From: a virus
Strand: one strand, 5' to 3'
Virus record (IMG/VR): IMGVR_UViG_3300037010_003016
Location: 1 to 64,000 of that record
Length of the DNA: 64,000 nucleotides
The notes beneath the pieces were generated by a model. The model did no database searches. It was not told the DNA's origin and saw only the letters and a list, made by a program, of their open reading frames with translations. Positions 17,901-27,410 of this stretch are shown here, piece by piece; position 1 is the first letter of the stretch, and every line of letters starts with the position of its first letter. A program made the position numbers and the translations under genes.

Positions 17901-20900
17901 AAAAATTATGACTCAAACTGGTGCTGTTTATACAATTGCTGGTTCTGGTTCTGCTGGTTCTACTGATAACAGTACAGGTACTAATGGTACTCTTAATGGT
18001 CCTCTAGGTCTTTGTGTATCTCCAACTGCTGATTATATCTATGTTGCTGATACAAAATCAAATAAAATCAGAAGAGTTTCAACTTCAGGTTACGCTCTTT
18101 CAACTATTGTTGGAACCGGTAACACTGGTTCTATGGATGGTGTTGGTCAATATTCTCAAGCTATTCTTGCTTCTCCAAATTTCTGTTATCTAGACGAAGC
18201 AAATAATGCAGTTTATTTTACAGATGGAAATAAAGTAAGAAAACTAGATAATAAAACTGGTATTATAACTTCTGTTGCTGGTTCAGGTGCTTCTGGTTTT
18301 GCTGATGGTCCTGCTGTTGGAATTCAAGCGTCATTTAACTCTCCATATAATGTTGTTGTTGATTCAGCTTCTAAATATATGTATGTTGCTGATACTGCCA
18401 ATAACAAAATAAGAAGAGTAGAATTAGCTACAGGTAATACTATAACTTTTGCTGGTACAGGTTCTAGCGGTTTTGTTAATGGTGAAGGTCTAAACGCTTC
18501 ATTTAATACTCCTGTTGCTCTATGTTTCTCAAAAGACTTTAATACTCTTTATGTTACTGATAGCGGAAACAATGCGATTAGAAAAATAGATGTTGCTACT
18601 GCTAGGGTTGAAACTCTTGCTGGTGGAGCTAGTGGTTTTGTTGATGGTAACTCTACTTCAGCAAAATTTAATTCACCTAAACAAATTTGTCTAGGTCAAG
18701 GTCCACTTTCAGATTCTCTACTAGTTGCTGATACAGGAAATAACGCAATCAGAAGAATTGTAATTGCTACAGGTCAAGTTTCTACATATTCTGGTCTTAC
18801 TTCTGGATCTTCAGGAAACTTCCAAGGATATTCATCTGGTACTCCGGCGTCATTTAACAGCCATAAAGGTATTGCTCAATACGGTAGTATACTTTATGTA
18901 GCCGACTCTAGTAACCACAAAATTAGAAAAATTGATATGAGTACAGGCGCTGTTTCTACTATTTCTGGTACTGGTACTTCTGGTTTTACTGATGGTACTA
19001 ACGGTGCTGGTTCAGCATTTAATGGTCCTCAAGGTGTAGCAGTAACAAACGACGGAAATTATCTATATGTTGCTGATACAGGTAACCACGCAATTAGAAA
19101 GGTAACTATAGCTACTGGTGCTACTACTACTGTTGTTGGTGCTGCTGCTCCAAACGCTACAGCTGGTTATGCTGATGGTAGTCAAGGTTCTTCAAGATTG
19201 AATGGTCCGACTGATGTTATTCTTACTCCAGACAATTCGACTATGTATATTTGTGAAGCTGCTGGTAACAGAATTAGATCTGCGGCTATAAATAACTCTT
19301 ATTCAACTTCAACAATTGCTGGTGCTTCTGGAGCGAATGTTGGTACAGCTGGTGGTGCAGACGGAGCAGGATCTAACGCTACTTGTAATAACCCTTCAGG
19401 TGGTTGTCTTGGTGCTTCTGGTGTATTCTACTTTGTTGATAGCGGTGGTTATACAGTAAGAAAAATAACAGGTCTTCCAAATAATCCAAATGTTACTACA
19501 ATAGCTGGTTCATATAACTCTTCTGGTTATGCAGATGGAGCTCCTACAGCTACTGCTAGATTTAAAGCTGTTTATGACATTGCTGTTGACGCAAATGAAG
19601 CAAACTTATATGTTGCTGACGGTGGTAACTATTTGATAAGAAGAATTCCTTTGGATGCTTCCGGAAATGCTGGAAATGTTGTGACAATAGCTGGTAATAC
19701 TAGCTCACAATCTTCTGCTGGTAACCAAGATGGTCAAGGTCCAGGAGGTGGTTCTTATAACGCTCTTATAGGTTCAGTTTATTCTCTATTTGTTGATTCT
19801 ACAGGTCAATACTTGTTTATGGCTGATACTACAAACCACGTAATTAGAAGAATGGATTTGACTTCTGGCGACGTCGAAACATACGCAGGTATAAATGGTA
19901 CTTATGGTTCTGCTGATGGTATAAGAAAACTTGCAGCGTTTAACAGTCCTATAGGTGTTGCTTGTGCTTCTGATGGTACAGTTTATGTTGGTGATGCTTA
20001 TAACCACAGAGTTAGAAAAATAAATCCTTCTACAGGCTTTGTATCACACGTAACAGGTAGTATTTTTGCTCAACCTGGAAGTCTAGATGGTAAGTATGGT
20101 CAACAAGCAGTATTCAGTAGTTATAATGCTACAGGACAACTTCCTCTAAACGGTAACAATATTTGTAAAATAGGCGGAGATGTATTTGTAGCTGATAATA
20201 AAAACGGTCTAAGAAGAATAGCTTCTGATGGTACTGTATCAACTATTTCTACAAAACCTATGTTCTCAGTTTGTACAGACGGAACAAATGTTTTCACTCT
20301 TTCTGCTAACTGTATTTTGAAATACTCTGGTACAGGTTGGACAACAGAATCTACACTTTCTGGTTCTTATAATACTAGTACACAAACTACAAATACTTGT
20401 AGCTCAACAGCAAGTTCAAATAATTACTACACTGCTGGTACTAAGAACTCAATGGTTTATTCAGCCGGTAAGATATATGTACAAACTCACGATACATTCA
20501 GAGTTGTTGATACTTCTACTGGTTCAGCTGTTCAACTATCATACAATAATACACAAAATGACTGCTACGGATACTATAGTCCTACAGCAAGTATTCCTAC
20601 TTTCCAATCAGCTTTAAGAGGATTATCTTTCATTTCTAAAAATGTGACTGCTATAGCTGATGTTAGATCTGTAAAACTTTGGAATCAAGCAACAGGTGAT
20701 ATTAGTATTCTTGCTGGTAGTGCTCTAAGCGGTCTACAAGATGGTGCTCAAATCAATCTAGTAACTCCTACTGATAATTATGACACATTCTCAAATTATC
20801 CAGCGAAAACAACTAAACTTCCTGATGGCAGAATTGTTTCAATAGGCGGTTCAACTGACGGTACTAACGGTATAAAAACTGTTAAAATAGGAACTGTTTC

Positions 20901-23900
20901 TGGTAATAGTACTACTTGGGTTGCTTCAACTGACTTCCCTGAAGCTGGTGTAATTGAACACAGTGTAGCTACTCTTCCTGATGGAAAAATTATAGTACTA
21001 GGCGGTTATACTGATTCAAGTAATAAAACTGCTTGCGGTTCTTATATAGGTACTGTTTCTAGCGATAATAAAATTACTTGGACATCTATTTCAGCTTGTC
21101 CTAATGGTACAGCTGACGGTCTTCTTGTTGTATCAGGTTCAAATGTTGTTTACTTGTCAAGCAAAAGCTCTGTTATAGGTAAATATACTGGTAGTGATGT
21201 TTCTTGGGGATCATTGTTTAGCGCTCTTCCTAACTCTGGCGGAGGCGTCACAGGTAAATCTGCTATTACTCTTCCTGACGGTAGAATTTTTGTTACAGGC
21301 GGTATGTACTCTGGTAACTGCCAAAGTGAAGCTTATATAGGTGTTTTAGGAAGTGATACTATTAACTGGACATCAGTAACAAACCTTCCGTACACTATGG
21401 CTTATCATAAATCTTTAGTTCTTTCTAACGGTTATGTAGTTCTTGTTGGTGGACAAACAGGAAATGGTAAAGCATCGGCTTTAGTTTTCTTTGCTATTAT
21501 TTCTAACAATACTGTAAGTTATATTCAAGGAAATAATCTTGATACAGCAGGTATAGTAGATAGCTTAATACTTCTTTCTTCTTCAGATAATAGAGTTATT
21601 CTACTAGGAATGGGTTCATCTACATCATCATATACAGCAACATCTGAAGTTGGTTATTTGTCTATTCCGCCTACATTCACATCTATTACTGGAATTACAA
21701 CTGATGGCACAAATTTCTATGTTTGTGACTCTTCTACTGTAAGAAAAATCACTCAAAACGGTATTGTTACCACAATAGCCGGTTCAGTAATGACTGGTTT
21801 TGAAAACGGCACTGGAGCAAATGCTACATTCAGTACTACACTTAATGACATAGTTTACTCTTCCGGAGCTAACTGTCTATATGTTGCTGATGCTGGAAAC
21901 AATGTAATCAGAAGAATAGATCTAGCTACAGGAATTGTTTCAATAGCTTGTGGTAATGGTCAAACTTCAATGGGTACAGGTGAAGGTATAAACGCTTCTG
22001 TTGGTACTGTTATGGCTATGGCTTATGATGCTACAAATCAAGATCTTTGGTTTACAGCTTATTCTTCAGGCGATAGTAATGCTGCTGTTAGAAAATACAA
22101 TGAAGCTACTCAACAAGTAATTACAATTGCTGGTAGTGGTAACGGTTCTGTAATAAATGGAAATCTACTTTCTTCTAGATTCTCATCAACTATGAACGGT
22201 ATCATTGTTGACTCTAAAAACAAAAAAGTTTATGTTTCTGATACAGGAAACAATGTAGTAAGAGTAATTGATCTTGGCTTCCTTCCATATCCACAAGTAT
22301 TCTCTTATACAGGTTCAGGAGTTTCTTCTCAAACAGGTCACGTAGATTATGTTACTGCTACAGGTATAGGTAAACTTTGCAGTATTGACAAAGATAAATT
22401 CCTAGCTATTACTGCTTCAAGCCTTGGACTTGTGAAATACGATATTAGTAAAAACTTTGTTTCAACAATTATCTCATCATTTGCTGATTCGTATTCTACA
22501 TCACCAGCAAAAATGACAAGCTCTAAAACAGCTTTAGGTTCATTCGGTCTTTCTTCTGGTTATTTCTCTGTTGGTCTTGATGGCAATATCTACGCTTATA
22601 ATAGAGCAAATTATACTATCACAAAATACGATACTACAACAGGTGAATTTAGTCAATTCCTTGGAACACACGGAGCTTCTGGTTCAGCTTCTAACTGTCC
22701 AGCTTATAAAACTACATTCTCTGAAACAGGTACATACAATGATAGTATTTCTAATATTGTATGGGAAGATGCGAACACAGTGTGGTTCTTCGGACAACCT
22801 TATGTTAGAAGAATAAGCTTCGCTACTGACGATTGTCAAACAATTAACTCTTCTAACTCTTATGGTTCAACTGACGGACAATACGGATCGTTTACAATCG
22901 CACATATTCCTGGAGCAATTTATGACTCAAATGATAAGTTGATTTACTTTACAAACTCAAACATCTCTACAGCAGTTACAACTGTTAGATCTTTTGATGT
23001 TAACTCTTATTATGTTGAGACTTATGCTGGTGGTACAAAATACTCTGGTTCTGGAGCATCTAACGACGGCGTAAGACTAAGACCATTGATTACATATCCT
23101 TCATACCTATCTCTAAGCGAAGATGGTTCAAAACTTTATATAGGTAACTGGAACTCAGGCGACGCTAGAATGAGAAGACTCGACATTTCAACTAATCTAG
23201 TTGATACTGTTCTGGGTGATGGTACTTCTGGTTCAAATGACACTTACGGAAACTTTACAAGAGTAGGAAACGGCGTTCTAACTCCTTTCTATAAATCTGG
23301 AAAAGTTTATTTTGCTGATTATGCAAACTATAAAGTAAGAGTATATGACGAAACCACAAAACTGACTTCTGTTGTTGCAGGTTCAGGTTATTCTGGTTAT
23401 ACTGAAGGAAAGGCCGCAGTCGGTATGTTTAACTATCCAATGGGTATAGTAGTCGACACAAATGGCGATATTTATGTTGCTGATAGTTCAAATAACAGAA
23501 TTAGAAAAATATCTAACGGACAAATAACAACATTTGCTGGTAAAGGTGTTGCTGGTTTTGCTGATGGTAAACCTAGTGAAGCTATGTTTAACAATCCTAA
23601 TGGTCTAGCTTGGTCAAGCGATAAATCTACAATTTATGTAGCTGATACTAATAACAATAGGGTAAGATATATCGACAAAGCCACTGGTAAAGTCGGTACA
23701 CTTTTCGGAAACGGTTCAGCTTCTACTGTTGACGGTATCGGTGACTCTGCAGCTATTAATGGTCCAATGCATATGGTAGAATTTGAAGGTAACCTTTATG
23801 TTACAGAATACAGCGGTCATAGAATTAGAAAATACGGCTTGTCTGATAAGAGAGTTTCTGTATTTGCTGGTGACGGTACAAAAGGTTATATAGATGGTAC

Positions 23901-25617
23901 TGGTCAAGCCAATACTAGATTTAACAATCCTTGGGGCATTTGTGTATCAAATAACAGAGAGCTTTATGTTGCAGAATACAGTAACCACGTTATTAGAAGA
24001 ATTGACATAGATACTTGTACAGTACTTCTTATTGCTGGTACTCCACCTAATAACTCAACTTCTGATACAACATATCCAGGTAACGTTGACGGTTATAATA
24101 CTTCAACTAAATTCAACTATCCGAGAGGTATTGTTTGTACTGCTGACGGAACTAGTCTATATGTTGCTGACCAATCTAACTATAAAATAAGAAGAGTATA
24201 TCCTCAACTTAATGTTATGGTTCAAACTTGGGCAGGTACAGGTAACTCTGGTTATGCTGATGGTGTAAACCTTATAGCAAGAATGAATAATCCAAGACAA
24301 TTTGTTCTTGATGGCAACGGAAATATGTTTATAGCTGATAGCGGTAACAATGTTATTAGAAAAATGAAACTTTCAACAGGTTTCTTAACTACTATTGCTG
24401 GTGATACATCTGGATCTTCTAGTGATGGTACTGGTTGGGGTATTGCTTCTGATGGTCCAAAATCGAAATTCAACTATCCTGCAGGTATAGCTTTCGATGG
24501 TAACTTCTTGTATGTAGCTGATTATTCAGGTTACAGAATAAGAAAAGTAAATCCATATAATGGTTATACTACAACTATAGCAGGTAGCGGACAAGGGTTC
24601 TTAGATGGAAATGGAACTTCAGCAAGTTTCTATAATCCAGCTAAACTTTCTCTTGATGCGTCTAAAGAAAACCTTTATATAGTTGATGTTGGATATTCAA
24701 AAATAAGAGTTATGGATATTCAAAGCGGTCTTGTTTCTACACTAGTAAATACTAGTGGTAAGTCAAACAGTTACGGTATAGGTAATATTGCTCAAGTTCC
24801 ATTGAATTTGACAATTCATAGTCAAATTACTTGGATTAGTCCAACTCAATTCCTAATAGGAAACTCAGCTTATGTTTCAAAAGTAGATATTTCTAGTAAA
24901 ACTCTCACAATGGAACTTGGTGTCGGTTCTTATCCTGGAAATTGTATGGGTAAAAAAGCGACTTATCAGTCTACACCAATAGGTATGACAAAAGTCGGTT
25001 CAACTTGGTATGTCTCAGATGTAACAAAAATTAAAACTGTCGATGATGCTACAGGAATATCTGCTTACTTTGCAGGAAATCCTTTTGGTCAATCTGGTTT
25101 TGTTGATGGTAGTGGTGGTCTTTCTGCTGCTCTATTCGGTTCTATTGCTGATATTAAATATAGCGCTTCAAGAAACGCACTCTTTATTCTTGATTCACAA
25201 TATCATAAAGTAAGAAAAATCGATTTGACAACAGGAAAAGTTTCTACTCTAGCTGGTAGCAATTTCGGTATAGCAGGTTACTCTGATGATACTATGAAAC
25301 TTGTTTATGCTGCTGGTCCTTATGGTTCTAGACTAGATACATTCAAAGTCAGACCTACATCTACTACAGGTTCAACAGTAGTAAGGTTCTTCTTGAATAA
25401 TGGTGGAGATGTCAAGATAAAAGAAAACAACTCAATGATAGCGGAAATCTCTGTTCCTTCTATATCAACTACAGAGACAGGCGCTCAAAGTGAGTTCTTC
25501 TATTATCCAAATCTTTCTCTTGATAGTGGTATGAGAGTTTATGCTACTCTTGGTACTGCTACATCATATGGTCCAAATTCTCCGATAGCTGTTACAGTAT
25601 TCGGTGGTGATTACTAA
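14980..25617 (+). CDS. Giant NHL/Kelch beta-propeller protein
   Basis: This is a single 3,545-residue ORF. About 46 NHL-type units can be counted by the signature (L/V)YVADTGNNKIRKID followed by a TIAGTGSAGSxDG loop; at six to seven blades each this would make roughly seven propellers. Around residues 1940-2225 the pattern switches to four or five Kelch-like blades (LPDGRIVSIGGSTDG, GTVSGNSTTW). The last ~95 residues form a different beta domain (VRFFLNNGGDVKI to VTVFGGDY). There is no signal peptide, membrane segment or obvious catalytic motif. AGGAGA precedes ATG 14980. Its place in the fibre locus suggests a very long virion adhesin, but NHL propellers can also bind proteins or RNA. Confidence 0.75.
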   Translation: MSANTAPIFPSVPKSTVNNLYSANTNKDGSFATALFNTPTAQVIVGNKLYIADSNNHRIRTVDMDTGMTETYFGSGSNASIDGFGINASFNNPYGITTNGTDKLYVIENAGCRIRQIDLNSREVITLAGSGSSSSQDGIGISATIQSGVSITYLNGKLYFVQQAQHKLRVLDLTTLEVLTLAGSGNAGFKPGFGTNAQLNSPRYVTTDGTDLYITQVGTIVKYIVATGEVRPFSGNISQTSIFCDTDIGDQKIAMFNTPKGVTYDGTYVYVADTANHCIRKIDQTNNKTITLCGIGGTPGYVDGIASKVKFNQPRGLFYYSGFIYVADMGNNCIRKVSVADGSATTVAGISSAGYLDGDIASAQFASPVDICIDKTTNMAYVADQNNNVVRRIDLTNNVVSTIAGVVGTFGSTDSEKGLNATFSQLTSLALDETNQFLFVADASANKIRKIDLKSANFGVTTVAGTGSAGSYDGPVNAATFNYPSGIAFDGFEQLYVADVNNNKIRVIDLRSNTVFSVYGSGTAGSTDGIGVLATFFNPFDIFVSQDSKTAFVADTGNSKIRAINTLTKEVNLLAGAGIVSYGDGISIPYSASFGLVSATAYDGRYYYIADANTYKIKRYDPITNTIMLIAGNGNSNLTDGFGMAASFGVISHMEYDATSNCLYFSDTTNHAIRRLELNNNFFISTMAGDGNASYSDGAGYFMASEVNEPRGVCSDGTTVYFTDTKNNKIRKYDIATGVVSTIAGTGQFGSLNGAGTSATFNLPKGICLDQTNTKLFVADTGNNMIRQIDLSNNTVTTIAGSGDNSSLDGNGLSATFNYPQGITQLNGVLYVADTNSNKIRSLTYNSTLSQWVVATVAGTGLNAVSQLNQDNAGINRPQYNVDGNTGSAVSFFQPTGITCDDQYLYVADTGNQRIRKVNPLNGATTTLAGSPSGAIGGTDGTGLNASFYSPTDITCDKSGNILYVTDTGNNKIRKIMTQTGAVYTIAGSGSAGSTDNSTGTNGTLNGPLGLCVSPTADYIYVADTKSNKIRRVSTSGYALSTIVGTGNTGSMDGVGQYSQAILASPNFCYLDEANNAVYFTDGNKVRKLDNKTGIITSVAGSGASGFADGPAVGIQASFNSPYNVVVDSASKYMYVADTANNKIRRVELATGNTITFAGTGSSGFVNGEGLNASFNTPVALCFSKDFNTLYVTDSGNNAIRKIDVATARVETLAGGASGFVDGNSTSAKFNSPKQICLGQGPLSDSLLVADTGNNAIRRIVIATGQVSTYSGLTSGSSGNFQGYSSGTPASFNSHKGIAQYGSILYVADSSNHKIRKIDMSTGAVSTISGTGTSGFTDGTNGAGSAFNGPQGVAVTNDGNYLYVADTGNHAIRKVTIATGATTTVVGAAAPNATAGYADGSQGSSRLNGPTDVILTPDNSTMYICEAAGNRIRSAAINNSYSTSTIAGASGANVGTAGGADGAGSNATCNNPSGGCLGASGVFYFVDSGGYTVRKITGLPNNPNVTTIAGSYNSSGYADGAPTATARFKAVYDIAVDANEANLYVADGGNYLIRRIPLDASGNAGNVVTIAGNTSSQSSAGNQDGQGPGGGSYNALIGSVYSLFVDSTGQYLFMADTTNHVIRRMDLTSGDVETYAGINGTYGSADGIRKLAAFNSPIGVACASDGTVYVGDAYNHRVRKINPSTGFVSHVTGSIFAQPGSLDGKYGQQAVFSSYNATGQLPLNGNNICKIGGDVFVADNKNGLRRIASDGTVSTISTKPMFSVCTDGTNVFTLSANCILKYSGTGWTTESTLSGSYNTSTQTTNTCSSTASSNNYYTAGTKNSMVYSAGKIYVQTHDTFRVVDTSTGSAVQLSYNNTQNDCYGYYSPTASIPTFQSALRGLSFISKNVTAIADVRSVKLWNQATGDISILAGSALSGLQDGAQINLVTPTDNYDTFSNYPAKTTKLPDGRIVSIGGSTDGTNGIKTVKIGTVSGNSTTWVASTDFPEAGVIEHSVATLPDGKIIVLGGYTDSSNKTACGSYIGTVSSDNKITWTSISACPNGTADGLLVVSGSNVVYLSSKSSVIGKYTGSDVSWGSLFSALPNSGGGVTGKSAITLPDGRIFVTGGMYSGNCQSEAYIGVLGSDTINWTSVTNLPYTMAYHKSLVLSNGYVVLVGGQTGNGKASALVFFAIISNNTVSYIQGNNLDTAGIVDSLILLSSSDNRVILLGMGSSTSSYTATSEVGYLSIPPTFTSITGITTDGTNFYVCDSSTVRKITQNGIVTTIAGSVMTGFENGTGANATFSTTLNDIVYSSGANCLYVADAGNNVIRRIDLATGIVSIACGNGQTSMGTGEGINASVGTVMAMAYDATNQDLWFTAYSSGDSNAAVRKYNEATQQVITIAGSGNGSVINGNLLSSRFSSTMNGIIVDSKNKKVYVSDTGNNVVRVIDLGFLPYPQVFSYTGSGVSSQTGHVDYVTATGIGKLCSIDKDKFLAITASSLGLVKYDISKNFVSTIISSFADSYSTSPAKMTSSKTALGSFGLSSGYFSVGLDGNIYAYNRANYTITKYDTTTGEFSQFLGTHGASGSASNCPAYKTTFSETGTYNDSISNIVWEDANTVWFFGQPYVRRISFATDDCQTINSSNSYGSTDGQYGSFTIAHIPGAIYDSNDKLIYFTNSNISTAVTTVRSFDVNSYYVETYAGGTKYSGSGASNDGVRLRPLITYPSYLSLSEDGSKLYIGNWNSGDARMRRLDISTNLVDTVLGDGTSGSNDTYGNFTRVGNGVLTPFYKSGKVYFADYANYKVRVYDETTKLTSVVAGSGYSGYTEGKAAVGMFNYPMGIVVDTNGDIYVADSSNNRIRKISNGQITTFAGKGVAGFADGKPSEAMFNNPNGLAWSSDKSTIYVADTNNNRVRYIDKATGKVGTLFGNGSASTVDGIGDSAAINGPMHMVEFEGNLYVTEYSGHRIRKYGLSDKRVSVFAGDGTKGYIDGTGQANTRFNNPWGICVSNNRELYVAEYSNHVIRRIDIDTCTVLLIAGTPPNNSTSDTTYPGNVDGYNTSTKFNYPRGIVCTADGTSLYVADQSNYKIRRVYPQLNVMVQTWAGTGNSGYADGVNLIARMNNPRQFVLDGNGNMFIADSGNNVIRKMKLSTGFLTTIAGDTSGSSSDGTGWGIASDGPKSKFNYPAGIAFDGNFLYVADYSGYRIRKVNPYNGYTTTIAGSGQGFLDGNGTSASFYNPAKLSLDASKENLYIVDVGYSKIRVMDIQSGLVSTLVNTSGKSNSYGIGNIAQVPLNLTIHSQITWISPTQFLIGNSAYVSKVDISSKTLTMELGVGSYPGNCMGKKATYQSTPIGMTKVGSTWYVSDVTKIKTVDDATGISAYFAGNPFGQSGFVDGSGGLSAALFGSIADIKYSASRNALFILDSQYHKVRKIDLTTGKVSTLAGSNFGIAGYSDDTMKLVYAAGPYGSRLDTFKVRPTSTTGSTVVRFFLNNGGDVKIKENNSMIAEISVPSISTTETGAQSEFFYYPNLSLDSGMRVYATLGTATSYGPNSPIAVTVFGGDY

Positions 25618-25621
25618 AAAA

Positions 25622-25641
25622 GAGAGGGCTTAAGCCCTCTC
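25622..25641 (+). terminator. Terminator after giant gene
   Basis: A perfect 10-bp inverted repeat (GAGAGGGCTT and complement) follows the stop codon by 4 nt, with CTTTATT after it. Confidence 0.7.
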
Positions 25642-25660
25642 CTTTATTAAAGGATTTTTA

Positions 25661-26065
25661 ATGAAACTTTTCAAAGTATTGAAAAACAAAATAATCGTTC
25701 ACGAAGGAAGAAGATATGACTTTAAAAAAGATTCTCTAGTCGAAGAATCTGTTATTACTAGAATCTATAAAGACAATTTCTTTTGTGTTGGCGAGAAAAT
25801 TTATATTCAAGCTCCTTTTTCTGAACCAAAGGTTATAATTTCTGAAACAGAAGTTGCTACTTCTGAACAAGAAGTTGTTTCTAAACCAGAAACTATAATT
25901 TCAGAACCAGAAACTGCTACTTCTGAACAAGAAGTTGTTTCTAAACCAGAAACTATAATTTCAGAACCAGAAGTCGTAATTAATGAAATAAATAATAACG
26001 ACGAAAGGAGTGAAATTGGAGAACAAAAACAATCAGGAAACTCAAAAATCAAAAAAGGTAATTGA
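25661..26065 (+). CDS. Small acidic protein with internal repeat
   Basis: This 134-residue protein has a folded-looking N-terminus (LFKVLKNKIIVHEGRRYDF to EKIYIQAP). An acidic low-complexity tail follows, with two 20-residue copies of a TSEQEVVSKPETIISEPE motif encoded by a 60-bp tandem duplication. The start of the next-but-one gene (26176) has a similar N-terminal shape. It overlaps the next small ORF and is probably cotranscribed with the neck gene. Function unknown; a minor head or neck component is possible. Confidence 0.55.
   Translation: MKLFKVLKNKIIVHEGRRYDFKKDSLVEESVITRIYKDNFFCVGEKIYIQAPFSEPKVIISETEVATSEQEVVSKPETIISEPETATSEQEVVSKPETIISEPEVVINEINNNDERSEIGEQKQSGNSKIKKGN
25855..25974 (+). 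repeat. 60-bp tandem duplication
   Basis: Two adjacent 60-bp units differ by only a few bases and are in frame within the 25661 gene. Copy number is likely to vary by slippage. Confidence 0.85.
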
Positions 26066-26183
26066 GTACGATATGAGCGAAAGTGTTACTATTGAGGAAG
26101 CTTTCGGAAAACCAACTAACAACGAAATTAATACAAAATGTCCTCTATGTTTAGAGGGGTTTAAAGAGGAGAAAAATGTATAA
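26016..26183 (+). CDS. Small CPLC-motif protein with TTG start
   Basis: This 55-residue ORF is supported by AAAGGAG five bases before TTG 26016. It overlaps the end of the preceding gene in another frame and overlaps the next ATG (26176) by 8 nt. It ends NTKCPLCLEGFKEEKNV, with a single CxxC pair. A shorter form could start at ATG 26073-26075. Tight overlaps on both sides favour real translation. Function unknown. Confidence 0.45.
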   Translation: MENKNNQETQKSKKVIEYDMSESVTIEEAFGKPTNNEINTKCPLCLEGFKEEKNV

Positions 26184-26475
26184 GGCGCTAGTAGATAGAG
26201 TCATTTCGATTGGTCACATTTCACAAGAAATAAAAGCTGGAGAACTTTATGTTAAGTCTCCATTTACAGAGGTTTTTTCAAGTTTTTTCGAGAAAGTAGA
26301 AGGTTTTGTTGAAACGGCTGAAACAAAAGTAGAAGAAGCTGTTAAAGAAATAAAAGAAACCGTTACTGAAAAATTTGTAGAAAATGACGAAGAAATTCTT
26401 AAAGACGAATCTTCTGATATTACTGTTACTGAAGAAGCTGTCGAAGAAACAAAAGGTAGAAAAGGTAGAAAATAA
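26176..26475 (+). CDS. Small acidic protein, unknown
   Basis: This 99-residue protein has an N-terminal ~35 residues (ALVDRVISIGHISQEIKAGE, LYVKSPF) that resemble the 25661 product in layout. A Glu/Lys-rich, probably helical tail follows, ending KGRKGRK. It overlaps the following neck gene by 1 nt (TAATG) and is preceded by AAGAGGAG. A paralogue of 25661 with a head-neck role is possible. Confidence 0.5.
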   Translation: MYKALVDRVISIGHISQEIKAGELYVKSPFTEVFSSFFEKVEGFVETAETKVEEAVKEIKETVTEKFVENDEEILKDESSDITVTEEAVEETKGRKGRK

Positions 26476-27224
26476 TGGCATTTTCAAAAATACAATCGGA
26501 AGTAGATCTTAAAAAATATATCAAAAGAAAACTTGGTGATGGTATAATATCTGTTGAGTTAACTGAATCTCAACTTTCCGATTGTATTAATGAAGCTATA
26601 AACAAATTCACCACTTTTGCTTATGAGGGATACACAGAAGATGTGTATCTCCTTCCTGTTCAACAAGGAGTTAGAAAGTATAAACTTCCTGACAAAACAC
26701 TAGCCTTGCTTAATATCTATGTCGGTAACGCTTCTATGTTCACTATGCCAGATAGAACTGTTATTCAATCAGATTTTGTGTTTCAAATGTTCGGTTTCAA
26801 TCCTCAGGGACAATCGTACCAAATAGATATTACTCAAGTCTACTCTATGATGGCTCAATATGAACATATTATGAGATTTTTCAGAAGATGTCCAAACTAT
26901 TCTTGGAATTCCTTTAATAAAGAAATAAATTTCCTAGAAGATGTTTATAGTCAAGGTTATCCAAATATACTTTTACATCTAGCTTTACAGTATACTCCTG
27001 GAGATATAGACGACATTTATAATCATACTTGGGTAAAAAATTATGCACATAATCTTGCTCTATTACAACAAGGAACAAATCTAGGTAAATACGATGCAAG
27101 TTTGGTTTCCGGCTCTAAAATAGAATACAATAGAATGATATCTGATGCTAAAGAAGCGCTAAGTAAGCTTGATGAAGATCTAACTAAACTTTACGGCTGT
27201 CCAACAGGTATAACGGTGGTATAA
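26475..27224 (+). CDS. 13: Neck protein, gp13-like
   Basis: This 249-residue protein's first ~60 residues follow the neck-protein pattern of T4-like phages (LKKYIKRKLGDGIISVELTE, then QLSDCINEAINKFTTFAYEG), and the length fits. In T4 gp13 joins gp14 at the portal exit to let tails attach. The C-terminal half (FRRCPNYSWNSFNKEINFLE, KLYGCPTGITV) does not show a motif I can name. Position, before the tube and baseplate genes, agrees. Assignment is by N-terminal resemblance, so gp14 or another connector protein is possible. Confidence 0.55.
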   Translation: MAFSKIQSEVDLKKYIKRKLGDGIISVELTESQLSDCINEAINKFTTFAYEGYTEDVYLLPVQQGVRKYKLPDKTLALLNIYVGNASMFTMPDRTVIQSDFVFQMFGFNPQGQSYQIDITQVYSMMAQYEHIMRFFRRCPNYSWNSFNKEINFLEDVYSQGYPNILLHLALQYTPGDIDDIYNHTWVKNYAHNLALLQQGTNLGKYDASLVSGSKIEYNRMISDAKEALSKLDEDLTKLYGCPTGITVV

Positions 27225-27392
27225 ATGAAAGTGTCTGAATTTTTATTACTTCAAGAAGAAACTGTTTCTGGTGATGTAGTTAATCCAGGAGATCCATCTA
27301 AGAAAGACCAAAAGAAAAAACCAAAATTGTTTAAAAGAAACAAAGACAAAGAAATTGAAGAAGAAACTGAAGAAATAACAAAAGAAAAATAA
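27225..27392 (+). CDS. Small highly charged protein
   Basis: This 55-residue ORF starts at the base after the neck gene stop (TAAATG), so it is translationally coupled. A short hydrophobic start (KVSEFLLLQEE) is followed by a Lys/Glu-rich tail (KKDQKKKPKLFKRNKDKEIE). The 'SEFLLLQEE' opening resembles the starts of prohead-core or scaffold-bound peptides, but that is weak. Function unknown. Confidence 0.5.
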   Translation: MKVSEFLLLQEETVSGDVVNPGDPSKKDQKKKPKLFKRNKDKEIEEETEEITKEK

Positions 27393-27410
27393 AAGGAAGA
27401 AATATTCCCT

